Notes under the pieces: model-generated
The model's input: the letters and a program-made list of their open reading frames with translations, nothing else
Told to the model about the DNA's origin: nothing
The model's database searches: none
Made by a program: the position numbers and the translations under genes
From: Clostridium sp. 'deep sea'
Lineage (GTDB): Bacteria > Bacillota > UBA994 > PWPR01
Direction of reading: 5' to 3'
Assembly (NCBI RefSeq): GCF_014931565.1
Contig: NZ_CP063353.1
Coordinates: 186,001-250,000, forward strand
Length of the DNA: 64,000 bases
Part shown: piece by piece, positions 53,619-62,397 of the stretch
How the letters are laid out: each line of letters begins with the position of its first letter
Numbering within the stretch: the first letter of the stretch is position 1

Positions 53619-53869
53619 TGCTGTTTATAGCATTTAGCTTTTGTTAGTTTAAGTCTTTATTTAAAATAAATTACATATGAAAGCTATTAACTTACGAAAT
53701 ATGATCTTTGAATTTTGGATAATAACTTAATTTTACTCTAGCTTAACTCTAGCTTAATATACTGTTGAGAAAAACACGGTAAAATTTAATTGTAGTTTTA
53801 ACTACATGATTTTATTTAAAGCGCGCATGTTGTATTAGTATACCCTTTATTATGAGTGAGATTTTGTTG

Positions 53870-53957
53870 TTATAATAGTGTTTTTCACATACTGTGTAAT
53901 GTTAAAATAATTAACGTAAGATAGACTACATATAAGTGAAAAACTAGTGAAAACTAA
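53870..53957 (+). promoter_or_regulatory. Operator-like repeats upstream of the RpiR gene
   Basis: In a gene-free gap of about 440 bases, GTTTTTCAC (53880-53888) is inverted as GTGAAAAAC (53936-53944) and again as GTGAAAAC (53947-53954). The last two form a tandem repeat of 11-bp period. A TATAAT occurs at 53871. RpiR proteins bind such short inverted or direct repeats, so these are candidate sites. The rest of the gap holds no gene I can see. Confidence 0.4.
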
Positions 53958-54058
53958 TAATAAAAAAATAACTATTATTATGGTATGATAGCTGTGTAAG
54001 TTTCATATTCTTGTGTTGCTTCAACACTAGTCTTTAAACTATCATGGGAGGTGGCTTA

Positions 54059-54904
54059 GTGATTCACAACAGAATTAAAAAGAATTTTGATGGGCTTACT
54101 CCTGCTCAAAAAAAAGCAGCTCATTATATTCGCAACAACATAGTTGAGTCATCATCGTTAACCGCTAAAGAAATTGGCGAGAGATGTGGCTGTAGTGAAC
54201 CCACAATACATCGCTTAGCTAAGGTATTAGGCTATGCAAATTACCTAGAGATGAGTAAAAGCATTAAAGAAGTTGCTTTTGAAAAACGGGTTATGAGGCG
54301 CTTTAATAATTTAGTCACTAGTAATGATAGTAGACAAGAATCATGGCTAAATGAACACTTTGCAGGCGAGGTAGATAACCTTAATGAAACAATGATGTTA
54401 CTTAATAAAGCTAAAATTGCAGAAGCAGTAAACATGATTTTAAATAGTAAGAGAATTTATTTTGCTGGCTGGCGTGCAGGTTTAGGGGTCACAAGTTATA
54501 TGAGTTACGTATTAAACTACCTACTTGGAAACTCAAAACTAATACCGCAGGGGGAGGCAGCAGAGTATAGTAATTATTTTACAGAACATGATTTGTTAAT
54601 AGTAGCAGGGTTTCCTCGTTATTGTAAAACAACTCTTAAAGTATGTGAAAAAGTAAAAGAAAAAAATAGTAAAATATTGTGTTTAACAGACTCCGAGATA
54701 TCTCCTTTTTATGTTATAGCAGATTTAGCTTTTATTGCCAAAACAAAAACAAAAGGAATGATAGACTCATACGTAGCTCCGTTGTCGATAGCTCATTTAA
54801 TAATAAATGAAGTAGCCTATCAAAAACCAGAGTTCGTAAGGACCAATATTAATAGTATGGAACAAAGTTTAAAAAGTTTTGATTTAGAATATAACTGGAA
54901 ATAG
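54059..54904 (+). CDS. MurR/RpiR-family transcriptional regulator
   Basis: A 281-aa regulator. An N-terminal HTH_6 domain (about 1-75: LTPAQKKAAHYIRNNIVESSSLTAKEIGERCGCSEPTIHRLAKVLGY) is followed by a SIS sugar-phosphate-binding domain (about 110-250). The start is GTG 54059 behind GGAGGTGG; the ATG at 54044 lies in the ribosome site. RpiR proteins sense sugar phosphates or aminosugar derivatives. Here the regulator heads a transcription unit with an MBL hydrolase and a peptide ABC importer, which suggests a role in recycling cell-wall or amino-sugar peptides. Confidence 0.9.
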   Translation: MIHNRIKKNFDGLTPAQKKAAHYIRNNIVESSSLTAKEIGERCGCSEPTIHRLAKVLGYANYLEMSKSIKEVAFEKRVMRRFNNLVTSNDSRQESWLNEHFAGEVDNLNETMMLLNKAKIAEAVNMILNSKRIYFAGWRAGLGVTSYMSYVLNYLLGNSKLIPQGEAAEYSNYFTEHDLLIVAGFPRYCKTTLKVCEKVKEKNSKILCLTDSEISPFYVIADLAFIAKTKTKGMIDSYVAPLSIAHLIINEVAYQKPEFVRTNINSMEQSLKSFDLEYNWK

Positions 54905-54912
54905 GTGAGGTA

Positions 54913-55644
54913 ATGAAACTAAAAATAATAGGATTTTGGGGGGCTTACCCTAAAGCTTCGCAAGCATCATCATGTTACTTAATAAGTACCGATACAACAA
55001 ATGTGCTTTTAGATTTAGGATCAGGTAGTTTGGCTATAATGCAAAAGTACCTGAGTTTAGCAGATATTGACGCAGTAATTATATCTCATTTTCATGGAGA
55101 CCATTTTGCTGATGCTTTTTGTTTACAACATGCAGTTTTAATGGATACCCAGTTAGGTAAAAGATCAAAAACTTTAGATTTTTATGCTCCCTTAAATGAA
55201 ACATATTTTAAAGAGCTAAATTTTAGGGACTGTACAAAAGCTACAGCCATTAATGAGAACTCTAAAATCCAAATTGGTGATTTGAGTATTCAGTTTGCTA
55301 AAACAGTACACCCTATTTATGGACTATCTATGAGAGTTAAACATGGGGATAAAGTTTTGGTTTATTCAGCAGACACCGAGTTAAATGAAGATTTGCAAAA
55401 ACTAAGTCAGGGCTGTGATTTACTTTTATCAGAATGTAGTATTTATAAAAAGTATGAAGGCTTAATTAAGGGTCACATGAGTGGCAAAGACGTAGCTGAA
55501 TTAGCCAGCAAAGGTAATGTAAAACAGGTAGTAGTTACTCATTTGCCAAATTATGATGATAATAATGAATTAATTAAAGATATAAAGCAAGGTTTTAGTG
55601 GAAAAGTTTCATTAGCTCGAGAGGGCTTAGAATTTATTATATAG
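54913..55644 (+). CDS. MBL-fold metallohydrolase
   Basis: A 243-aa zinc hydrolase. The metal motif is H-F-H-G-D-H (SHFHGDHFADAF), with additional ligands in TVHPIYG, YSADTELNED and VVTHLPNY. It is RNase-Z/ElaC-like in order. It lies 8 bases after the RpiR regulator and 43 bases before the substrate-binding lipoprotein, so it belongs to the importer unit. A role in hydrolysing the imported compound, for example a lactone or phosphodiester, is plausible. No signal peptide: it acts in the cytoplasm. Confidence 0.85.
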   Translation: MKLKIIGFWGAYPKASQASSCYLISTDTTNVLLDLGSGSLAIMQKYLSLADIDAVIISHFHGDHFADAFCLQHAVLMDTQLGKRSKTLDFYAPLNETYFKELNFRDCTKATAINENSKIQIGDLSIQFAKTVHPIYGLSMRVKHGDKVLVYSADTELNEDLQKLSQGCDLLLSECSIYKKYEGLIKGHMSGKDVAELASKGNVKQVVVTHLPNYDDNNELIKDIKQGFSGKVSLAREGLEFII

Positions 55645-55687
55645 CTTAACTGAGTTGCAAAATGCGTTATAGCTAGGAGGACGAGTT

Positions 55688-57184
55688 GTGAAAAAACTAT
55701 GTAGTGTTTTGTTATTGATATCAGTAATTTTCACCCTAACAGCATGTCAGAATGCGGGTGATTCAAATAAACTTGTGGTTGCTGTACCACAAGATCCAGA
55801 TTCTTTAGACCCCCATAAAGCAGCAGCTTCAGGTACTGAGGAAATGATGTTTAATGTGTTTGAGGGATTGTTAAAGCCTAATAGTAAGGGTGAATTAGAA
55901 AAAGCTATTGCAGAAAGTTTCAATATTTCTGAAGATGGTTTAGTATATACTTTTACTATCAAAGATAATGTGAAATTTCACAATGCTCAAACTGTTACTA
56001 TTGAGGATGTTGAGTATAGCTATAAGAGATTGCGTGGAGATTTTACAGATAAACCCCTTAACTCTAATTTAGCTAAAGCTGAAATTAAAGTAGTTAATAA
56101 TAATACAATTAAATTTACCTTAAAAGAAGTTAATACTTCTTTTATAGGTAGCTTAACAGAGGCTGTTATTCCTGCTAATATGAGTGATGCTCAACATGGC
56201 TCTAATCCTGTAGGTACAGGTCCGTATAAATTTGTAGAGTATGTTCCTTCGCAAAAAATAGTTTTAGCTAAATTTGATGACTACTGGATTAAGAATATAC
56301 CTGCAATAAAAACTGTAGAGTTTAGAATATTTGCTGATGACCAAACTGCCTTAATGAGTTTGCAATCTGGTGCAGTAGATATATATCCTAGAATAAATAG
56401 TGAAAATCTTGATTTAATTCCTGATAACTATACCTATGTTGAGGGTGCTCAAAATTTAGTACAGATTATGGCAATGAATAATAAGGTAAAACCATTTAAT
56501 AGTGTAAAGGTTCGCAAAGCAATCAACTATGCTGTAGATGTAGATGCCATTATAAATTCAGTGGCCAATGGTAAAGGTATTAAACTGGGCTCAAATATGT
56601 CTCCTGCAATGGAGCTTTATTATCAACAGGGTTTAGAAAACAAATATAATATTAATATAGAAAAAGCTAAACAACTATTAAAAGAGGCTGGCTATGAAAA
56701 TGGTTTTAAAACAACACTAGTAGTACCCTCTAATTATCAATTTCATGTTGATACAGCTCAAGTAATTGCTAGTCAGTTAGGTAAAGTTGGCATTGAAGTA
56801 GAAATAAAAAAAGTAGAGTGGAATAATTGGTTACAAGAGGTTTATAGTAACAGAAACTATGAAATGACTATTATAGCCTTTACTGGCAAGCTTGATCCAC
56901 ATCCTGTCTTAAACAGATATGCATCAGATTATCGAAAGAATTTTATTAACTTTGCCAATGACCGCTATGATGAGCTTATGAAGCAAGCTGTAACAACTAA
57001 AGATCAATCACAGAGAGCAGAGATTTACAAAGAGGCCCAAAGAATTTTAGCAGAAGAAGTACCATGTGTGTATATTATGGATCCAAATCTCCTTGTAGCA
57101 CTAAATAAAAATATTGAAGGCTACGAAATGTATCCAATTTATGTTCAAGATATGTCCATTCTTAAACTCAAGAATGAGCAGTAA
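55688..57184 (+). CDS. Peptide ABC transporter substrate-binding lipoprotein
   Basis: A 498-aa extracytoplasmic binding protein of family 5 (OppA/DppA). The signal peptide MKKLCSVLLLISVIFTLTAC gives a lipobox with C20, so it is anchored by a diacylglycerol. SBP_bac_5 marks include VVAVPQDPDSLDPHKAA, VFEGLLKPN, GTGPYKFVEY and VRKAINYAVD. Binding likely covers di- or oligopeptides, but nickel or glycopeptide binding is also known for the family. The start is GTG, preceded by AGGAGG. A terminator follows before the permease genes. Confidence 0.92.
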   Translation: MKKLCSVLLLISVIFTLTACQNAGDSNKLVVAVPQDPDSLDPHKAAASGTEEMMFNVFEGLLKPNSKGELEKAIAESFNISEDGLVYTFTIKDNVKFHNAQTVTIEDVEYSYKRLRGDFTDKPLNSNLAKAEIKVVNNNTIKFTLKEVNTSFIGSLTEAVIPANMSDAQHGSNPVGTGPYKFVEYVPSQKIVLAKFDDYWIKNIPAIKTVEFRIFADDQTALMSLQSGAVDIYPRINSENLDLIPDNYTYVEGAQNLVQIMAMNNKVKPFNSVKVRKAINYAVDVDAIINSVANGKGIKLGSNMSPAMELYYQQGLENKYNINIEKAKQLLKEAGYENGFKTTLVVPSNYQFHVDTAQVIASQLGKVGIEVEIKKVEWNNWLQEVYSNRNYEMTIIAFTGKLDPHPVLNRYASDYRKNFINFANDRYDELMKQAVTTKDQSQRAEIYKEAQRILAEEVPCVYIMDPNLLVALNKNIEGYEMYPIYVQDMSILKLKNEQ

Positions 57185-57195
57185 TTAGGCTTTAT

Positions 57196-57229
57196 AAAAG
57201 AGAGGATATCTTACCTCTCTTTTATTTTT
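57196..57229 (+). terminator. Intra-operon hairpin between binding protein and permease genes
   Basis: AAAAGAGAGG (57196-57205) pairs perfectly with CCTCTCTTTT (57214-57223), followed by ATTTTT. It would lower permease and ATPase expression relative to the lipoprotein. Confidence 0.85.
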
Positions 57230-57271
57230 GGTGTTAGTATAATATTAAAAATTTTGGATAGGGTAAAAAAA

Positions 57272-58210
57272 ATGAACTATATCTTAAAACGCAGTTTGTC
57301 CATAGTTTTTATTTTGTTATTTGTATCAATAATAACCTTTTTAGTTTTTGAGGTTATTCCAGGCGATCCTGTTTTATCTAAGTTAGGCATAGATGCCGAT
57401 GAAGCTCAAGTGGAGGCGTTAAGAAAAGAGTTAGGCTTAGATAGGCCATTAACTATAAGGTATGTAGAATGGATTACAAAAGCAATTAAAGGAGATTTAG
57501 GTACTTCAATAAGGTTTGAAAGACCAGTGATGGAGCTAATTAAAAATAGATTAGGTTTAACTGCTTTAATTACTGCTATGTCTTTATTTTTTATTATTAT
57601 TATTGGCTTTCCTTTAGGTATATTAATAACTAAAAATGAAAATAAATTTGGATTCGCTATGTCTTTATTATCACAGATAGGAATGGCAATACCCTCATTT
57701 TGGTTAGGTATCATAATAACGTATATTTTTGGATTAGTACTTAAGTTATTTATACCAGGTCAATATGTTTCATTTGCAGAAGACCCTACTGCTGCTTTTA
57801 CTTACTTGTTTTTTGCGGTATTAGCCATTGCTATACCTAAAATATCAGTAATTATAAGGTATTTAAGAGACTCAATTTTAGAGCAAAAAAACCAAGATTA
57901 TATTAGAACAGCGCGATCAAAGGGTGCAAATAATAACTATATTATGTATATTCATGTTTTAAGAAATGCGCTATTGCCTGTTATAACTGTATTAGGCATG
58001 TTAACGGCTAGTGTTTTAGGTGGCAGTTTAATTGTTGAAAAGGTATTTAATATACCCGGAATTGGTCGACTGTTAATTTTAGCAGTTGCTAATAGAGATT
58101 TACCTTTAGTAGAAGGTATAGTGTTATATATTGCGGCAATTGTAGTGTTATTAAACTTTGTAGTTGATTTATTATATAGAGTTATTGACCCAAGAATTAA
58201 GCTTAGTTAG
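57272..58210 (+). CDS. Peptide ABC transporter permease (DppB-like)
   Basis: A 312-aa permease with six helices. The N-terminal segment (LKRSLSIVFILLFVSIITFLVFEVIPGDPV) and the EAA-type loop (DYIRTARSKGANNNYIMYIHVLRNALLPVI) are typical of DppB/OppB. ATG 57272 is chosen over the TTG at 57254. It pairs with the DppC-like gene 12 bases downstream. Confidence 0.92.
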   Translation: MNYILKRSLSIVFILLFVSIITFLVFEVIPGDPVLSKLGIDADEAQVEALRKELGLDRPLTIRYVEWITKAIKGDLGTSIRFERPVMELIKNRLGLTALITAMSLFFIIIIGFPLGILITKNENKFGFAMSLLSQIGMAIPSFWLGIIITYIFGLVLKLFIPGQYVSFAEDPTAAFTYLFFAVLAIAIPKISVIIRYLRDSILEQKNQDYIRTARSKGANNNYIMYIHVLRNALLPVITVLGMLTASVLGGSLIVEKVFNIPGIGRLLILAVANRDLPLVEGIVLYIAAIVVLLNFVVDLLYRVIDPRIKLS

Positions 58211-58222
58211 GCTGGTATCAAT

Positions 58223-59035
58223 ATGAAAAGAGAATATTCCATATATTTTAAATGTGGTGTTGTTATTATTGTTTTTATGTTAGTTATAATGCTTTTAAGC
58301 TTTATTTATACACCTTATAATTCAGAAGATATTAATGGTGATAATAAGCTGCAAAATCCTAGCTTTAAACACTGGTTAGGTACAGATAATTTTGGTAGAG
58401 ATATTTTAAGCAGGGTTATGAAGGGTTCGCAAATTGCCTTTTTAGTTGGTATAGTTGCGGTATCAATTGGGCTCATTTTTGGAACTTTAATTGGGGCGAT
58501 TGCGGGTTATTTCGGTGGATGGATAGATAATGTATTAATGCGAATAATGGATGCTATGATTGCTTTTCCTGGCATAATTATCGCCTTAATGTTTGTGGCT
58601 ATTTGGGGTTATGGAATAATTAACACTATGATTGCGTTGGGTATAATGGCAATACCTAATTTTGCTCGAATTGCATACAGTGGTTTTTTACAAGCTAAAG
58701 AGTTAATGTATGTAAAAATGGCTAAATCTATAGGGGTATCTCATTTTAGAATAATGTTTGTTCATATACTGCCTAATATTATTTCACCATTAATTGTGGC
58801 AGCTTCACTTGGCTTTGCAAGTGCAGTTTTAGCAGAGGCTGGCTTAAGTTATTTAGGTTTAGGAGTACAACCACCTGACCCAAGTTGGGGAACAATGTTG
58901 CATGAATCTCAGAGTTATTTTTATAAAGTGCCAATGTTTTCTTTGGCGCCAGGAATAATGATTACCTTACTAGTTTTTGGCTTTAATTTATTGGGTGATG
59001 GTTTGCGTGATTTAAATGATCCGAGAAAGAGGTAA
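58223..59035 (+). CDS. Peptide ABC transporter permease (DppC-like)
   Basis: A 270-aa permease. The HWLGTDNFGRDILSRVMKGSQIAFLVGI opening is diagnostic of DppC/OppC. The coupling loop is YVKMAKSIGVSHFRIMFVHILPNIISPLI, and the C-terminus GDGLRDLNDPRKR is conserved. It forms a heterodimer with the preceding permease. Its end is followed by the DppD-like ATPase 4 bases later. Confidence 0.93.
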   Translation: MKREYSIYFKCGVVIIVFMLVIMLLSFIYTPYNSEDINGDNKLQNPSFKHWLGTDNFGRDILSRVMKGSQIAFLVGIVAVSIGLIFGTLIGAIAGYFGGWIDNVLMRIMDAMIAFPGIIIALMFVAIWGYGIINTMIALGIMAIPNFARIAYSGFLQAKELMYVKMAKSIGVSHFRIMFVHILPNIISPLIVAASLGFASAVLAEAGLSYLGLGVQPPDPSWGTMLHESQSYFYKVPMFSLAPGIMITLLVFGFNLLGDGLRDLNDPRKR

Positions 59036-59039
59036 AATT

Positions 59040-59999
59040 ATGACTTTATTAAACATTCAAAACTTAAATATCTCTTTTTTAATTAATAAACAGCAATATA
59101 AAGCGGTAGATAATATCTCTTTTTCTCTTGTTAAAGGCGAAATATTAGGTATTGTTGGTGAGTCTGGCTGTGGAAAAAGTTTAACTGCTTTATCTATTAT
59201 TAAATTATTGCCTAAAAAAGCAATATTAAGTGCTACTGAAATGCAATTTAATGATATAGATATATTACATGCAACCGAAAAAGAGATGAGAGATTTAAGA
59301 GGTGATGACATATCTATGATATTTCAAGAACCTATGACCTCACTTAATCCTTTATTAAAAGTTGGCAAACAAATTGCTGAAACTGTAAATCTTCATACTA
59401 ATGCTAAAGACTCAAAACAACAGGCTTTGCAAATAATGAAACAAGTAGGGTTACCAAATGCAGAGGTTATGTATAATCAATATCCTCACGAGTTATCTGG
59501 CGGCATGAGACAACGCATTATGATTGCCATGGCAATGGTAATGAAGCCCCTTTTATTAATTGCTGATGAGCCTACAACTGCTTTAGATGTAACCATACAG
59601 GCCCAAATACTTGATTTAATGAAATACTTAAACAGTAAATTTGGTACAACAATAATTTTAATATCTCATGACTTGGGAGTTATTAAAAGAATGTGTGATA
59701 GAGTTTTAGTGATGTATATGGGTAATATTGTAGAAGAGGCAAGAGTAACAGAGCTTTTTAATAATGCAAAACACCCGTATACTAAAGGTTTATTGGCTGC
59801 TATACCTAACCCTAAAGTTAAGAGAAGTAAATTATATACAATACCAGGCAGAGTGCCTAGTATAACTAATAGACCAACTGGTTGTGCTTTTGCAGCTAGG
59901 TGTAGTTATGTTACCAAAGAGTGTAAAAAACAGAATCCTTTAATGTTTTACGAAAATGACCATGGCATAAGTTGTTTTAATTACAAGCAGGTGAAATGA
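59040..59999 (+). CDS. Peptide ABC transporter ATP-binding protein (DppD-like)
   Basis: A 319-aa ATPase: Walker [10 protein letters not shown]-loop [15 protein letters not shown], signature LSGGMRQR, Walker [15 protein letters not shown]-loop ISHDL. The C-terminus has the oligopeptide domain with cysteines ([20 protein letters not shown]...GISCF) that binds a 4Fe-4S cluster in DppD/F. ATG 59040 follows AGAGG; the track's earlier ATG at 59016 overlaps dppC. Its TGA overlaps the next gene's possible ATG. Confidence 0.93.
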   Translation: MTLLNIQNLNISFLINKQQYKAVDNISFSLVKGEILGIVGESGCGKSLTALSIIKLLPKKAILSATEMQFNDIDILHATEKEMRDLRGDDISMIFQEPMTSLNPLLKVGKQIAETVNLHTNAKDSKQQALQIMKQVGLPNAEVMYNQYPHELSGGMRQRIMIAMAMVMKPLLLIADEPTTALDVTIQAQILDLMKYLNSKFGTTIILISHDLGVIKRMCDRVLVMYMGNIVEEARVTELFNNAKHPYTKGLLAAIPNPKVKRSKLYTIPGRVPSITNRPTGCAFAARCSYVTKECKKQNPLMFYENDHGISCFNYKQVK

Positions 60000-60001
60000 A
60001 A

Positions 60002-60961
60002 ATGAGTAAACAAATATTAGAAGTAAAAAACATAAAAAAATACTTTGCTTTGCCAAAAAGTAGTCCTTTTGCTAAACCTAAATATGTAAAAGCAGTTAAT
60101 GGCGTGTCTTTTTATATTAATAAAGGTGAAACCTTTGGTTTAGTTGGAGAATCAGGCTGTGGTAAATCTACCATTGCCTATTTAGTAGGTGGTTTATTAT
60201 CACCTGATTCAGGTGAAATATTGCTTAATGGAGTTAATTTAGATAATAGCAATAAACAGGTACAACAAAATGTGCAAATTGTATTTCAAGATCCCTATAG
60301 CTCTTTAAATCCACGTAAAAAAATAGGTTGGATTTTAGGTGAGCCACTAAGGGTTCATAAAAAAGGCAACAAACAGCAAATAAAAAAAAGAGTAATAGAA
60401 ATGCTGTTAGAGGCTGGTTTTAATGAGAGTGATTATGGTAGGTATCCCCATGAATTGTCGGGTGGTCAACGGCAACGTGTTGGAATTATGTGTGCCTTGA
60501 TGTTAAATCCACAATTAGTAATTGCAGATGAGCCAGTATCTGCACTAGATGTTTCTATACAAGCGTCATTACTTAACTTTATGGAAAGTCTACAGCAACA
60601 GTATGGCTTGACTTATTTATTTATTTCTCATGATCTTAATGTAGTACAACACTTTAGTGATAGAGTTGGGGTCATGTACCTTGGTAAAATTGTGGAAATA
60701 GCGACTGCAAATCAAATATATAATAATCCAATTCATCCCTATACCAAGGCTTTATTATCGGCAATTCCCACTGTGTTTGAGGAAAATAATAAAAGAATTA
60801 TGCTAAAAGGTGATGTGCCAAACCCAGCAAATGTTCCACAGGGCTGTAGCTTTCATACGAGGTGTAAGCAGTGTATGGATAAATGCTGTAGGGGAGATTC
60901 ACCGGAGTTTATTGAGGTAGAAAAAGGTCACCATGTAGCATGTCACTTAATAGTTAAGTAA
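60002..60961 (+). CDS. Peptide ABC transporter ATP-binding protein (DppF-like)
   Basis: A 319-aa ATPase forming a heterodimer with the DppD-like subunit: Walker [11 protein letters not shown]-loop FQDPYSSLNPRKKIG, LSGGQRQR, Walker B LVIADEPVSALDV. The C-terminal cysteine set (GCSFHTRCKQCMDKC...VACH) matches the oligopeptide-ATPase tail. ATG 60002 lies 7 bases after AGGTGA. It is the last gene of the RpiR-Dpp unit. Confidence 0.93.
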   Translation: MSKQILEVKNIKKYFALPKSSPFAKPKYVKAVNGVSFYINKGETFGLVGESGCGKSTIAYLVGGLLSPDSGEILLNGVNLDNSNKQVQQNVQIVFQDPYSSLNPRKKIGWILGEPLRVHKKGNKQQIKKRVIEMLLEAGFNESDYGRYPHELSGGQRQRVGIMCALMLNPQLVIADEPVSALDVSIQASLLNFMESLQQQYGLTYLFISHDLNVVQHFSDRVGVMYLGKIVEIATANQIYNNPIHPYTKALLSAIPTVFEENNKRIMLKGDVPNPANVPQGCSFHTRCKQCMDKCCRGDSPEFIEVEKGHHVACHLIVK

Positions 60962-61129
60962 AAACCTGTAGAGCAGGGGTTGAGCCTTCTGAAATATTTT
61001 AAAACACCATTATTCCTCAAGTAAAAGAAGTTTTAAACTTAACAAGTCTAGTTAAAATTACGAATATGAGATTAGTATTATTTATTAAGTGGTAGAAAAC
61101 TTTATTATCAAGTTAGGTTAATCTGCTTA

Positions 61130-61549
61130 TTACTCAAAAAACCTTAACTCAAGTCGGTGCTGTTTGTAAAAATTTATTCTATCTTCTTTTGTTTTGGTGT
61201 GAAGCTCAAATAAGTGTCCATCGGGATCTCTAAAGTAAATAGACTTGCCTTCATTATCATGGCGGACTCTACTTTCAATTATGTTAATTCTTAAATCTTG
61301 CAATTTCTTTAACATAATAGGGTATTCTTGCTCAGTAATAGAAAAGCTAATATGAGTATATGATTGATATATTTCATTACGTGGTATATCTTGTTCAAGG
61401 TTTAAAGCTAGCCAAATACCATTTAGGTCAAAATAAGCAAGTTTATCTCCTAAAACTAAAAGTTTTGCGTTAAAAACATTTTGATAAAAGTTAACAGCCA
61501 GCTGTAGATTACTAACGGAAAAGGTAAGGTGATTAATACTAAGTTCCAT
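61130..61549 (-). CDS. fosB: FosB-like fosfomycin thiol transferase
   Basis: A 139-aa VOC-fold enzyme closely resembling Bacillus FosB along its whole length. Metal ligands fall at the canonical places: H7 (INHLTF), H66 (SYTHISFSI) and E115 (GHLFELHT). KLAYFDLNGIWLALN, EQDIPRNEI and SIYFRDPDG are nearly family consensus. FosB opens the epoxide of fosfomycin with a low-molecular-weight thiol such as bacillithiol or cysteine. It is a single gene on the minus strand, behind an AAGGAG site (complement CTCCTT at 61558-61563). Confidence 0.92.
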   Translation of the reverse strand: MELSINHLTFSVSNLQLAVNFYQNVFNAKLLVLGDKLAYFDLNGIWLALNLEQDIPRNEIYQSYTHISFSITEQEYPIMLKKLQDLRINIIESRVRHDNEGKSIYFRDPDGHLFELHTKTKEDRINFYKQHRLELRFFE

Positions 61550-61658
61550 AATTATTTCTCCTTAACATTTTACACTCTATATTATAATATAACATAATAT
61601 GGTATTGTTAAGAGGTTGAAAATACTAATAAAATAGGTAATTGTTAAATAATATAATC

Positions 61659-61688
61659 ATAAAAAAAACACCTGAGAGGTGTTTTTTA
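61659..61688 (-). terminator. Rho-independent terminator of yjdF (symmetrical)
   Basis: AAAAACACCT-GAG-AGGTGTTTTT forms a perfect stem with A and T tracts on both sides. Reading on the minus strand it follows the yjdF stop codon. Confidence 0.85.
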
Positions 61689-62093
61689 GTGTCCTTTTTT
61701 CTTTTGTTTCTTTTTTTGTTGTTTCTGTAAAAACTTTTTTTCTTTAAGCAATTCTTGTTTGGCTTTTAGGTTTTGTTTATGTTCTTGTTTTCTAAAATCT
61801 CGATCAAGTTTAAGAGCTTGCTGAGCTTTAGTGCCAATACCTTTTTCTTGGGTAGCTTTTTTAGCCTCCCTTTGCTGTCGTTTAAAGCTCGGTTTTTTTA
61901 GATTTTTTTGCTCAATATTTAATGCAGTACTAAATCTTAGTTTATTTGATTCTGTTAAAATATAGTTATAAACTGTGTCATCATTTGGTTCAGCTCCAAA
62001 AGTGACCTTGGCAGTAAATAACTTATTTTTTACAGTACGCTCAAAAACTCCAACCCAAAATGGTCCTTCAAAGAACACTGTAAACGAAATCAT
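61686..62093 (-). CDS. yjdF: YjdF-family protein (DUF2992)
   Basis: A 135-aa protein of the YjdF family. The conserved N-terminal domain reads SFTVFFEGPFWVGVFER..., FTAKVTFGAEPND. The C-terminal half is an extremely Lys/Gln-rich helix (KQEHKQNLKAKQELL...QQKKKQKKKGH). Function is unknown in any species; its expression is linked to azaaromatic compounds through the yjdF riboswitch. The start is taken at ATG 62091-62093 because CAGGGGG lies 7 bases upstream. The longer frame starting at 62138 would run through the riboswitch. Confidence 0.9.
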   Translation of the reverse strand: MISFTVFFEGPFWVGVFERTVKNKLFTAKVTFGAEPNDDTVYNYILTESNKLRFSTALNIEQKNLKKPSFKRQQREAKKATQEKGIGTKAQQALKLDRDFRKQEHKQNLKAKQELLKEKKFLQKQQKKKQKKKGH

Positions 62094-62225
62094 ATCAATA
62101 CCCCCTGAACTAAAAATGCTGATATCGAGAATGGACAACCCAGGGGCAGGTTACTGACAGTTTTTAAGCTGTATTCGGACTACCAACCGAATAGTGTTTT
62201 AATCTCTTAGCTATTAATCATTATA
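62094..62225 (-). ncRNA. yjdF riboswitch (azaaromatic sensor)
   Basis: Upstream of yjdF on the minus strand lie a TATTCGG/CCGAATA hairpin, an ACAG/CTGT hairpin and an AACC/GGTT hairpin whose loop contains CCCCTG. This loop can pair with CAGGGG, part of the yjdF ribosome site (62101-62107). The arrangement and the gene context match the known yjdF motif, in which ligand binding alters translation. Assignment is from gene identity, conserved segments and the sequestering pair. Confidence 0.75.
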
Positions 62226-62397
62226 TCATGTTATTAAAATCTTTATTAGCTTTGTTTAAAAATATTAATGGAAATGGTTAGCTTAGTAACAACTTATGTA
62301 TTTCCAGATAAGCATAAACAGTAACTTGAAGTTTTATGGTATAAATATGACAATACATTGTCTTATTTTAGGGGTATAATAAACTTAGGTGATAATT

